Below, in pieces: positions 44,245 to 54,441 of a stretch of 54,572 bases of DNA (positions within the stretch are counted from its first letter, which is position 1; each line of letters begins with the position of its first letter). Position numbers and translations under genes: made by a program. The stretch comes from Parastagonospora avenae f. sp. tritici 18332-5. Lineage: Eukaryota; Ascomycota; Dothideomycetes; Pleosporales; Phaeosphaeriaceae. The notes beneath the pieces were generated by a model. It saw only the letters and a program-made list of their open reading frames with translations, had not been told where the DNA came from and searched no databases. The stretch is from positions 1 through 54,572 of the forward strand of contig JAFJTR010000131.1 of the NCBI GenBank assembly GCA_022559985.1, read 5' to 3'.

Positions 44245-45878
44245 TCAGTTGCCTGCACGGCAAACTTTGATCCGCTCCACCCATTCAGACGATATAACTT
44301 GGTAAGCCGTGAGGCGGCGCGTAGGACTTGGATCAAGGGTTGAGTAGATTACATTTCGACATGTACGCTGGCTTGAAGTCAGTACGCAGCATAGGAAAGG
44401 TTGTTGGAGGCCCACCCTTCTCAAACGCTCGATTGGCTTGTATCCAGCTTCTGTTTTGCGGTCTTCAACATATCGCTCGAATGATGCATCTTCACCTATC
44501 CTTGCAACACGCCACAAGTGCTCTCCGGTCCGCATGGACACGTAGATTACGCCACAAGCCCAGACGTCGACAGCGCGAGGGTCAAACTCCTTGTCAACGT
44601 ACTCCTCAGGGGCAATGTATGGGGCAGAACCGCAGACTCCCGCACTCATGTGTGCATTGGTTTCCCAGGCTGTGCGGAAGCACTCTGCATTGCCGAAGTC
44701 GGTAATCTTGATGGTTCCGTGCTGTGTAAGAAGAATATTCTCAGGTTTTAGGTCGCGATGCGCTACGCCCATCTCATGTATGTATCCCACGCCCCGTATC
44801 AGCTGCTTGAAGAAGCAGTTAGCTTCCGTCTCCTCGAGTTGTCCAGTGGCAAGGATGACTGTGTGTAGGTCGCCCCCAGAGCAATACTCCATGATCTGGC
44901 AATAGACGCCCCTGGCATCCTGAAGTAGGTCCAAAGTGGTGACAATGTTCAAATGATGCAACGAGGATGAGATGCAGTATTCTGCGGTAAGACGCTTGTG
45001 ATACCTCTTCATGGATTCCCCTGGGCGCTGCTTGAGCTCTTTCACGGCAAAGAGCTGCTCGTGCTCAGGACCTTTTACATCCGTCTTGTAGGCAATGCGC
45101 ACGGTTCCAAAGGCGCCCCAACCCAACACATGCCCACATCTACCGTACTTCTGAGCTAGGGTCCCGGTAGAATTGGTCAGGCTTTGCCGTGTAATTGATT
45201 CTTCCTTTTCTTTGCGCCACCGTTTGATCCAATAGGAGGCCAGATGCAGCATTTGCTGCTCTTTGAGATGTCGTATTATGCTAAAAGACTTTCCCCGGCG
45301 CCTGACACTATCGATGCTGTGCTTGTGATGCCCATCCTCCTCTTCCCAAAATCGTGTATGAAGAGCGACGGCCTTTTTGGGCTCGACTGTCGAGGCTCGC
45401 TTATGAAGCAGGGAACGGCACAAGCTAGCATCGTTCGTAGCCCTCTCCTCCACGGCTTCTTTTCGGAGGTCGAGTCTTGCGGAGTCCGCATTCGAGTTGC
45501 AATTGTGGCAGGAGAAGTCACTCATGCGTGTCCTCATCTTGGGTTCAGCCGGCTCTGATAGCACGTTGCCGTTGGTGGAAGCGCCACTTGCCGAAGGGTT
45601 GGAAGGACACATCCCACCAAAATCAGTCTCTAGCTGCGGGCATGGTCTTGTTGTGGAGGCAGGAGTCGTCATTAATGCGACGTGACTTGAAGTCGCATCT
45701 GGAGTATTTCCAGATTCAACCACCATCGTGCTGCTATCAAACACAGTAAGACACTTTCCAGATTGGCCGCTGACTAGAATTGGCTTTCGAGCAAATGTGT
45801 AAATCCGGCCGTCTTGTTGTAGAGCCTGCAAAACCCGATTAGGAGAATACCGATGCGGCTTGCACAAAGAGCCACCAT
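44245..45878 (-). CDS. HAL4/SAT4/HAL5-like serine/threonine kinase
   Basis: The last intron is 44415-44368 (GTGGGC...CTGAC...CAG) and the last exon is 44367-44245. From the internal ATG at 45726 the protein is 477 aa with phases in order. Upstream of 45726 the frame stays open to 45882 without an ATG. An ATG at 45878 in the next frame would need a very short intron, so the start is uncertain. The shared promoter block favours a start near 45878. The N-terminus is Ser/Thr-rich. The kinase has 'LGWGAFGTVRIAYK', 'FAVKELKQRP', 'MEYCSGGDLHTVI', 'HRDLKPENILL', 'TDFGNAECF' and 'CGSAPYIAPEEY', ending 'SEWVERIKVCRAG'. This is the fungal HAL/SAT4 group. In yeast, Hal4 and Hal5 stabilise Trk1/Trk2 and confer salt tolerance. 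Its neighbour here is a TRK gene, transcribed divergently. Confidence 0.9.
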
Positions 45879-45967
45879 ACACGAAGATAACTGGGACAGC
45901 GAACCGTCTTTTTTAACGGTAGAAGTGTGTGAATGTAGCTAACAATCACGTCTTCTTCGAGGTTTCG

Positions 45968-46083
45968 TCCTGCGGGCTATGCCGTAGACAAAATGAGTAG
46001 AACAACTGAAGGGTGTGGGCTCCATGAGGCTTCAGTGCGGGGGGTGGAACAGTCTTCTCCTCCCAGTCTCGGCCGTGATTGGC
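45968..46083 (-). promoter_or_regulatory. Promoter block shared with the ENA gene (kinase copy)
   Basis: Starts TCCTGCGGGCTATGCCGTAG, contains GGTGGAACAGTCTTCTCCTC near 46043-46062, and ends in GATTGGC at 46077-46083. It is colinear with 38093-38209; identity by eye is about two thirds, concentrated in these words. It lies about 90 bp upstream of a possible start at 45878, matching the 93 bp at the ENA gene. Confidence 0.7.
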
Positions 46084-46281
46084 TAGGTGAGGAAATCCAG
46101 TCAAGATGCTGGAACGGAGTATTTGATATCGACAACTTATTACTCTCGTCAGGAGTGATATGCGGGCAGATGAAAAGTACAAGAGGTTGGTGTTGTAACT
46201 TCTAAATTTCTGGTGGAAGAAGCGTTCAGGTTAAAACAGCACTTAAATGTCGAACCGCACTTAAATTAGTGAGCGCATCTT

Positions 46282-46372
46282 GCCAAGAAACAGGACACAT
46301 GACGGGGAGATCAAAGCCTCGGCAAACGCTCGAGTCTTGGCAGTGACGACCATGTCCGCACATTGGCTTGGC
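46282..46372. promoter_or_regulatory. Three PacC-core sites between the HAL-like kinase and TRK genes
   Basis: GCCAAG at 46282-46287, and CTTGGC at 46336-46341 and 46367-46372. Three exact cores within 91 bp in the divergent promoter region. Regulatory use is inferred from the motif and from the physiology of the flanking genes. Confidence 0.4.
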
Positions 46373-46843
46373 CTGATGCTGACGTGGACCCTGAGGTCGG
46401 GTAAAACGGATCTACGACTCGGCAGCTCGGGTTCAGCCCTTGGTGCGCAGCCTCTGGGCTAATGCAGTGGAATGGCTTGGATGCAGTTTCTTTCTCGGCA
46501 ATGTGGCGCAGCAGCGATTCTAAGGATCACATGTCGCTAACTTTGCGACAAATTCTGTTGACCAAGTTTCTGGACTGGAAATCGCTCTGTGCGACGGATC
46601 GAACCCATGAGCTTTGGTGTTCCCGCACGAAATCAGCCACGCGTTGAGTTACACACTAGTGGCTTGACGCTGCTCACACACGTCTTCTCTTCGTCACTAT
46701 AATCTCCCGTGCAACATCCCCATTGTTATTCGATCTCTTGTACTTCCACTAAGCCTGAACAAAATCAAGCAGATACACCACTCTAGCATCCACTGTGCGT
46801 TAGAGAGAACGCGAGCATGTTTGGACCATGGGTTCCCACATGC

Positions 46844-49578
46844 ATGAAAATCAAACAGCACTTGCCGAAAGGCATGTCCACTTTCATACCTAGTGCCGAC
46901 TTCATAACACTCCACTGTATGTTTGATAGGAGAAAATTGAGCACGTACTGAATGACTGGTAGATTCGTATATCATCGGCTGGACTCTACTCGGTTCCATC
47001 ATCATGTACGGGAACGGGCGCATACCTTACATCGATGCACTTTTCTTCGCCAGCGGTGCAGCAACACAGAGCGGCCTGAATACGTAGGCCTTTTGCCGAC
47101 CCTGGAAAAGAAGTTGGCTGACGAGGTGGCCAGGATTGATGTCAATGTATTAGCGTTATATCAGCAGGTACCTTGTAAACAAGAAATGGCCTCGAGCGTC
47201 CGGCTGATCATTAGTAGGTTGTCATAATGCTCGTTGCCTGCGTCTGTAATCCTATCTTCATCAACACTTCCGTCGTCTTCGTCAGACTTTACTGGTTCGA
47301 AAAACGGTTTCAAGACGTCGTGCTCAGATCGCGGAGGAGGGGTCGGCGCACCCAGAGACTTCCAAAGAGAAAGAGTGAAACGATGGCCGACATCGAACGC
47401 GACATGGTGCCACCCTCGCAAGGAGTCGGCACCCGTGAGATCCGAGTCATACGTGGCTCCAGTGGACATGCACATGGTGGTTTCATCGAAAACGAGTTTG
47501 CCTTCAATGACGGGCAAGACCGAACCGGTAACGGCATCCGGCTCCGGAGGCGCTCCAGCGTTGAAGAACCCGATCAACCCTTATTCGAACGGCCTGCAGT
47601 TCTACATCAAACAGCCACGGACACGGTAGGGGACTATAGCCTTCGCACGCCTGGACAACAACAACGACAACAAGGACGACTTTTCACCCCGGCGGAACCG
47701 CCTGTAGGTCGTCTGCCCCAGGCAAGCAAGGAAAGAAGCAAAGCCTTCACCGAGACCCAACAAAACCCTACGGTTAGGAGTACGCTGCGAATCCCTGGCC
47801 CACGAGATTTCGACCGAGGTCATGTCCCAGAGAAACTTGAGGAGAGTGACAAGAATCAATACAGGGTTCCGAGCAGAGTCTCGCACGAATCCAACCCAAG
47901 CCGCAAATTGCCGAACTCGGTTCTTCGGGAAGAGACTGATGGCGAGGCACACCCGTTCAAGCATCACATCACCATCGATGTCTCAGATCGCCCACGCCAC
48001 ACAGCCAGAGTCACTCTGTACAATCGGTCTGGAACGACAGGAGCGGACACATCTGTCCCTACTCCTACGAATAATTTTCGCTCTAGGTCAAGATCGGGAA
48101 CGCTTACCAGCTTCCTAACCGGCAGAAAGGAGGAATATGATGATCCCATACCTTACCTTAGTTGGACTCCAACTATTGGACGCAACTCGAACTTCTTTGA
48201 CTTGACCAAGGAGCAGAGAGAAGAACTGGGCGGCATTGAGTACCGTGCCTTGAAAATACTGTCCATAATTCTTGTGTGCTTCTTTGTTGGCTTTCATCTA
48301 TTAGGCATGGTTTGTTTGCTGCCCTGGATTAATAGAGCCGCTCAATACAGTACCATGGTCGAGGATGTTGGCATCAGTCCGACGTGGTGGGGTTTCTTCA
48401 CACCTGCCTCTATGTTCAACGATTTAGGGTTTACCCTGACTCCGGACTCAATGATCTCTTTCCAGCAGGCAGTCTTTCCCCTAGTATTAGGTACTTTTCT
48501 GATCATCGTTGGCAACACTGGATTTCCCTGTATGCTTCGATTTGTCATATGGGGAACCTCCATGTGCGTACCCAAAGACAGCGGCGTGTGGGAAGAACTT
48601 CGCTTTCTGCTGGACCATCCTCGTCGATGTTTCACGCTTCTGTTTCCCAGTAAGGCCAATTGGTGGCTGTTCTGGATACTGGTTCTCCTGAACGGTGTCG
48701 ATCTGATGTTCTTCATCGTTCTCGATGTAAGGTCATAAACTTTCAAGCGTGTTGTAAATGTTGCTAATCGAGCGTAGCTGAAAGACCCAACTGTCACCTC
48801 TCTCCCTCACGGGATTCAGTTCCTTGCTGGCCTCTTCCAAGCTGCTTCAACGCGCACCGCTGGTTTCGCTGTCGTCAACCTTCCCGAGCTCCACCCTGCA
48901 GTTCAGGTCAGCTATATGATCATGATGTACATCTCCATCTTCCCAATCGCTATGAGTATACGTCAAAGCAACGTATACGAAGAGAGATCACTTGGTGTCT
49001 GGGCTAGTGGTGTGTGCGAAGAGGAAACGCAATCAAGCTACCTGTCTCACCACCTTCGCCGCCAGCTGTCATTTGACTTGTGGTTCGTCTTCTTGGGCTT
49101 CTTCCTCATCGCTATAATCGAGGGCTCGCGACTGGACAATACAAACGAGTATGCATTCAGCTTGTTCTCTGTTCTCTTCGAGATAATATCTGCGTACGGT
49201 ACTGTCGGGCTCAGTCAGGGGTTTCCGGGCTTCAACACCTCCTTCTCTGGACAGTTCCGCACCCTGTCCAAGCTCATCATCATTGCCATGCAGATACGAG
49301 GGCGACACCGGGGTCTGCCGTATGGACTCGATCGTGCGATCCTGCTCCCATCTGAGTCCTTGCACCAGAAGGAAAACGAGGACGCGAAACTTAGGGCACG
49401 CTGTGTCAGCAATGCAACGGGGTTAGGCATTGATAGCCTCACTCAAACCGGCAATAGTCTCAGCCACAGGAGTGTAGGCACATCGAATCAAACTAAACGA
49501 AGCAGCATGTTCCAGCCAAAGCAGATCAAAAGTTCACTGGCTAGAGCTTTCAGGGCGGGCCCAAAAGCACCTTTGTAA
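46844..49578 (+). CDS. TRK-type high-affinity K+ transporter
   Basis: Five exons: 46844-46916, 46963-47083, 47134-47167, 47218-48726 and 48778-49578. All phases agree, giving 845 aa. The four pore loops of the Trk/Ktr family are visible: 'SGAATQSGLNTIDVN', 'PASMFNDLGFTLTPDS', 'QAASTRTAGFAVVNLPE' and 'ISAYGTVGLSQGFPG'. 'LSKLIIIAMQIRGRHRGLP' follows, the usual basic segment after pore 4. A long hydrophilic loop of about 290 residues lies between the first and second halves, as in fungal Trk1. The protein takes up K+ at the plasma membrane and so sets the K+/Na+ ratio. The gene is divergent from the HAL4/SAT4-like kinase gene, whose yeast relatives regulate Trk. No damage seen. Confidence 0.93.
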
Positions 49579-50708
49579 TTATGCCTACAGTTGTGTTTTG
49601 AGATTCCTTACTTTGTTAACTTAAGTAATTAGTTAACGTTTGAACGATACCGCACTATAGCAATTATTATTTCGATGCTAAAAGCATCTAGGTAGAATTA
49701 TCATGCAATTTAATGTAGTATATGATCTAAAGCAATTGGCATCTTTTAAAGGATAACGTATTCTATCAGCGCGTGGGTCAACTCAGCGCGTGGGTCAACT
49801 CAGCGCGTGGGTCAGTTTCTGCCAAGACTCTCTACTCCCTCATCTGTAAGCAGTGGGGAGCAGGAGACAAAGTGTGAAATAAGGTGTATTATCAAGTGTC
49901 GTGTCCTTTACTGAGATATCCGTAATCTAAGCTTATATACATGAAGTGGTGGGCTGATTGGCTGGCGAATAATCCACGTGACCATGCATGGTGCCCTGGG
50001 CTTACAGTATCAATACTCAAACACTCTCCAGTGAGTCACTGCACTACCGTCATCGAAGTTGATCTCACCTATGTCCACCTCGATAAACTTCTTGTCCTGA
50101 AAAGCATTGGCAAAATAGCGGCTCTGGACGCAAATCACAAAACGATGCGCGTAGAGTTTCGTGCCATGTATAACAATAGTGACATCCGAGTAGTTAGTTC
50201 ATTGTGTTCAGCTCATGCTATCAAGTTCAATACATTGTTTTCCCTCTTGAAAGTCCTTTGGCTTCGATCTCAATTGTATTACCCTCCTGTACCTTGATCA
50301 GTATAACCTTTGTTCATTGCCCTCTCTCTCATCATACGAATCCCCAACTTGATCCTGTCAACACCGGCTCTCTAATTGTTAGCTACTTGACTTGCATCTT
50401 AACAGATGGATAAGGGGCAACGTAATGTCATTTAAGTAAGTTAAAGTTAGTTATAAAGTCCTGCTTAGAGGCTCGTCGCAATAGGGTCTAGAGTAAAACA
50501 TGTTATAACTATAACTTATTATTCATATGTTTTTTTTAACTGGGATGGAGGCTCAGCACAGCGATAAACCTCATAGCTATAAGCGGAGCTTACTGAATGA
50601 CAGATGTAAGTGAAAGACAACAGTTACGCTAGTCGTAACTTAGACTAATTACGAGCCGTGGAGTGGGGCGTCGCCAAGACGGCTGATCGTTGCCCGCGTC
50701 GCCAGCAC
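49579..50708. other. AT-rich intergenic region, right border of the ion cluster
   Basis: About 1.1 kb without a supportable gene. It is AT-rich at both ends, with a 17-bp tandem repeat at 49767. The short frame at 49941-50297 has no domain content. Confidence 0.45.
49767..49815 (+). repeat. Tandem repeat, 17-bp unit, 2.9 copies
   Basis: CAGCGCGTGGGTCAACT occurs at 49767 and 49784 exactly, and at 49801 for the first 14 bases before diverging. The GC-rich unit stands out against an AT-rich flank. Confidence 0.9.
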
Positions 50709-51999
50709 ATGGCACTTTGGACACAAACATTAGACACGAACACGCAATCGAGGAGCCATGCTAAGCCAGAATCGAGAAGAAAAATTGCTTCAACGACACT
50801 TCGAGACCAGATGGATTCCCGAGCACCTGCTGATCGTCGACAGGTATTCTTGACATACCGCAAGCTCTTTACTGGCAAGAATGTGCGAAAGAAAAAGGCT
50901 ATACGCAAAATTCTCCTGAAACATATACCCGACTCAAAAGCGTCTGCTGGCGACGCGTATATCAACAACATCGTCTCTATCCTCAAGTCTCTTCTTGAGG
51001 ATCGCGTGTTCCAGTCTGAGGAGGAGGCAAGCAAGCACTTTCCAGACCTCTTCACAGGACCACCCTCGGAAAGGCCAACAGGGAATATCTCAAAGAAACG
51101 TAAGGCGTCGCCTGGGAGGACAATCAATGTCGGAAGAGTGGTGCAAACTAAGGCTATCGACAAATCGAGTCCAGAGACTACAGCTGGTATGTACTCTAGC
51201 CATTCCTTTGTCTGATAAGTGACATCTCACATGCTTTCATGTAGGAATTTCTATCCTCAATTGCCAAGGAAACAGACCCTTTCAAGCAGCTCTGGGACCA
51301 TCTGTATTTCCTTACAGTGTTCAACATTACATACTCTCGTTATCTCAGCAAATGCTTGAAGAATCATGCTTCCGGTTCATGAATCGGTGGCTTCCTTCCT
51401 TGCTTGAGGAGCGTGGGTGGACTTGCGCAGCTGCGGTCGAGGTCACAGAGGGGGTACGTGTTATCGAGAAGCATTTGGATATTCTACCCGACAATTGTAT
51501 GAATACTGAGCAACAAATGTGTTTCAAAGAAACCTTGCCATGCGTTACTCAACTACGTCATACTGCAGTTCATCGCCGGCACCTTACATCCGCTGAGTTG
51601 CAAAAGCAAGTCCACTCCGCATATATGCTCGCCGAAGTTTTACAAGACAACGAGTGCAGAAATAAGTTGCATACTGTACATTTAAGGGTGGATACTTCAG
51701 TCAAGAATATGGACTATGATACGGAAGTGATGAGGCAAGAAGCAGAAAGTAGAGTCCGTCAACTGGAGCTGATGCTGCAGACGACTATTGCGCAGCAGCA
51801 GAACAGCATATCTTTGGCAGCAGGCCAAGGGCTGCTTGATTCCATCAGCACGGAATTCGTACTCCAGCACCCGAATGCGGAAGCAGAAACCAAGGGCACA
51901 TTCACATGCGACGAGCATGCTAGAAATACTGGAGGCATTGTACTTATTGATGAGGACGATATCGAAAGTGACGAGGATCGGTTGCAAACAGAATTGTAG
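50709..51999 (+). CDS. Hypothetical fungal protein, 410 aa, two exons
   Basis: Exon 1 is 50709-51186, the intron 51187-51244 (GTATGT...GTAG) and exon 2 51245-51999; phases agree. The ATG at 50709 gives 'MALWTQTLDTNTQ'; the frame is open further upstream without an ATG. The first part is basic ('GKNVRKKKAIRKILL'). The middle has 'EVTEGVRVIEKHLDI' and 'QLRHTAVHRRHLTSAELQ', with an R-H-T-A-V-H-R motif that I recall from unnamed fungal accessory proteins. A coiled coil ('QEAESRVRQLELMLQT') and an acidic tail follow ('DEDDIESDEDRL'). A nuclear or chromatin role is possible but only a guess. Confidence 0.65.
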
Positions 52000-52456
52000 T
52001 AGCTGCAAAGTTTATGGAACATTGTCTTGATGTAGGACTTCATGCTAAATGTTGAAGAAATATGGAGTTCTATGAATGATAGGAAATTGGTATCATGTTA
52101 AAACTTCATGTAGTATGATGTCAGTGAGTATACGATCAAGCGTTCAATAGAAAGTCAAAAGTAAGGTGGTGCGTGATGCGCAAAAAGATTAGGATACCAG
52201 TATACCTAATTCTAGACTATGGCGAAAGTCCGCAACTCACGCCACAATCCATCGTAGTCGGCTCCACTATCGGGTTTTATTAAGACCTTGACTTAGCAGC
52301 GCATCTCCTCTGTTGGCCAACGCCCCAGGACCATGCTCATCACTAATTTGTGCAACAGCTATGATACGGAGCCTTTGCTGGCGAGAATACTCATCTCACC
52401 AGTGGTCTCATGCTAAGAAGAGAGATGACCAAACACAAGAGAGTTCACTATACATA
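52000..52456. other. Intergenic between convergent genes
   Basis: No gene seen; it holds the 3' ends of the genes on both sides. Confidence 0.45.
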
Positions 52457-53910
52457 TTACAGCTCACTCACTCCACGTGCCAAACTCTCTAAAACCGGCC
52501 CCAAAAATGCACCCCAATACCCAGTCTCTGCATTCTCATCGGCAGCATACTCCATAAGATTGCCATATAGTCTCGCAACGCGCAAGACGCCCTGAACAGA
52601 CGAAGTGTCGAGGGAGGGTAAACTAGTATCGTTGCCGAGGATTGAGACAGCGCAGGTTGATGTCGATGTATCTTGTGATAGGTCCGTAGAGTCAGGTTCA
52701 GACAAATACGCATAATAGACCTTGTGCTCAGTGCCGACGATGGTGATGCCCGGTTCGATGAAAGCCCCGTGATCAGGACGGGGGAGCGCATTAATCGCAA
52801 AGGCTGACCATGCTAGCTCGGCTTTTTTGCGCAGACTGGCCGCCATCCAGATGCTCATCTGCAACTGTGCTTCTTGAAGGTTTCCCGAGGGAGACTTGAC
52901 TTCGATGCCGGTGAAGAGAGCGACGGCTTCGGTGTAGGTGTCGGTGGTGTGGCTGATGGGGGCGTGACAGAGGGTCTTGTAGAGGCTGGCATACAGAGGA
53001 TGGAGGTGTGAGTAGGACAGGCAGAAGTCGGTCTTGCGGAAGACGGGGGTGGGCTTGGAGCGGGTGGGGGCGGTGGTGGAGAGGTAGGCGGGCTGGATGG
53101 ACTGCGATTGTCTACGTTATTAGTATGCGGAGAGGTCAGAAAGAGAGAAACATACACGCTCTCCTGCCGAAACCGCCCACGACCGTACAAGATGATAGCT
53201 AGTTGGAGCAGCGGCGTCACAACATGCAAACACCACGCATTTTCATCCATAGTATGCTGCTTGCACAAATGGGTCCCTTGAAACACGGCTTTGACGCGAT
53301 CCAATACTAGGGCAGCATCCGCCTCCTCCTTGTCGTCATAATACGCTGTGTCTTCAATGGGATCGAACAGCAGCGCCGCCTTGTACGTTGGATCCCGCTC
53401 CAGCGCATCCCTCAAACAAGCCGGGATGTATTCCCTCTCCAGCCGGTGCCGGAGACGAGTCTGCAGTGTCCGAATACGCGGCGCAACAGCCGCAGGGACG
53501 CATTCGCCCGCTGTGGCCAGCGGGTAGAAGAATATGGGCGGGCGTGCGGTTCGTAGCTGGGTGATTTGGCGCTGCGGGGAAGATGATCGCGAGGCGTTGC
53601 TGCGCATGCTGAGCGTCGTCTTCTCAGTAAGGCTCGCCACGCTGCCCACCACTGACGCGCTTTGGGTGGGCGTAATGGGCTCATCGCATTCGACGCGGGG
53701 CCGTTTGGAGGGGCTCTGTGTGCGTGATCGCTCCATGGGGCATAAGTCGCTGTGTCGGCGCTTGGACGGGCGCGGGTGCGACAAGGCGACTTCAGCGTCG
53801 CTTTCAAGATTTGCAGAGTCGCGCAGCCATGCATTGATGCGCTCTGTAGTGGTGAGGATGGGGGGTGAACAGAAGCGGATGCGCTGCATGTTGAGCCATG
53901 TGTGCGGCAT
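52457..53910 (-). CDS. PD-(D/E)XK nuclease-like domain protein
   Basis: Exon 1 is 53910-53156, the intron 53155-53112 (GTATGT...ACTAATAACGTAG) and exon 2 53111-52457; phases agree, giving 469 aa. The ATG used is 'MPHTWLNM'; the one at 53889 is also possible. The N-terminal part is low-complexity and basic ('PSKRRHSD', 'SPSKRPRVE') with a leading 'ERINAWLRD' helix. The folded part has 'CLRDALERDP', 'DENAWCLHVVTPLLQLAI', 'KTDFCLSYS', 'FTGIEVKSPSGNLQEAQLQ' (the E-x-K core of the PD-(D/E)XK fold) and 'WMAASLRKKAELAW'. This matches the fungal PDDEXK-like family (PF20516 type), expanded and often located near mobile DNA. Activity is untested. Confidence 0.8.
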
Positions 53911-54441
53911 GCGATGTGGTTGTCGTATGGGGGAGAGGGATTGCACAGCCGCTGCGGCTAGAGCCACGCGTGGCTCCCGTTTCCGCGGAAACCCGGTAGC
54001 TCCATACCGGTAGTCAAAGAAACCCTAATTACTTCACTACCCTATTCATCACAGAACTCGCTATAAGTAGCTGCAACGCTAGGAATCGGTGTTCGAGATA
54101 TATACGAGTCAAGTTTATATAGGAAGAAAATAGGTTTAAGCAGCATAATGCCCGCAGATTAGGCTAGTGCACACAGTCATAACATCCTAAGTCGCTTGTC
54201 AGAATGGACGCACGCTATATAGTAATTATATATACATTTCCCCAGGAGCTATGAGATAGCATAGCCTTTTTATAGAGGTTAACTAACTTATTATTATATA
54301 CTGAAGTCAAGGTTAACGTTCGCCTATCTATTCCTGCTTTTTGCGTCCTTATCTTAAAACAGCAGCGATATCTCTGATAGCCTTCAACTATAAGGCTAGC
54401 ACAGCTCGAGAGCTATCTTTCTAGGATTAGTATGACCATCA
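53911..54441. other. AT-rich, RIP-like non-coding segment
   Basis: After a GC-rich stretch to about 54000 the sequence becomes AT-rich with many TA steps and few CA/TG, as in RIP-treated repeats. No protein can be read. It may be the worn end of a transposable element bordering the repeat at 54442. Confidence 0.45.

Noticed and set aside
46697..47023. Minus-strand frame over the 5' end of the TRK gene
   Set aside because: It overlaps well-supported TRK exons with good splice sites and has no domain content.
47161..48797. Several minus-strand frames inside the TRK gene
   Set aside because: Shadows of the long TRK exon; no motif of their own.
53995..54060. CCCTAA-like words suggesting a telomere
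   Set aside because: Only isolated CCCTAAT and CTACCC words, no tandem array.
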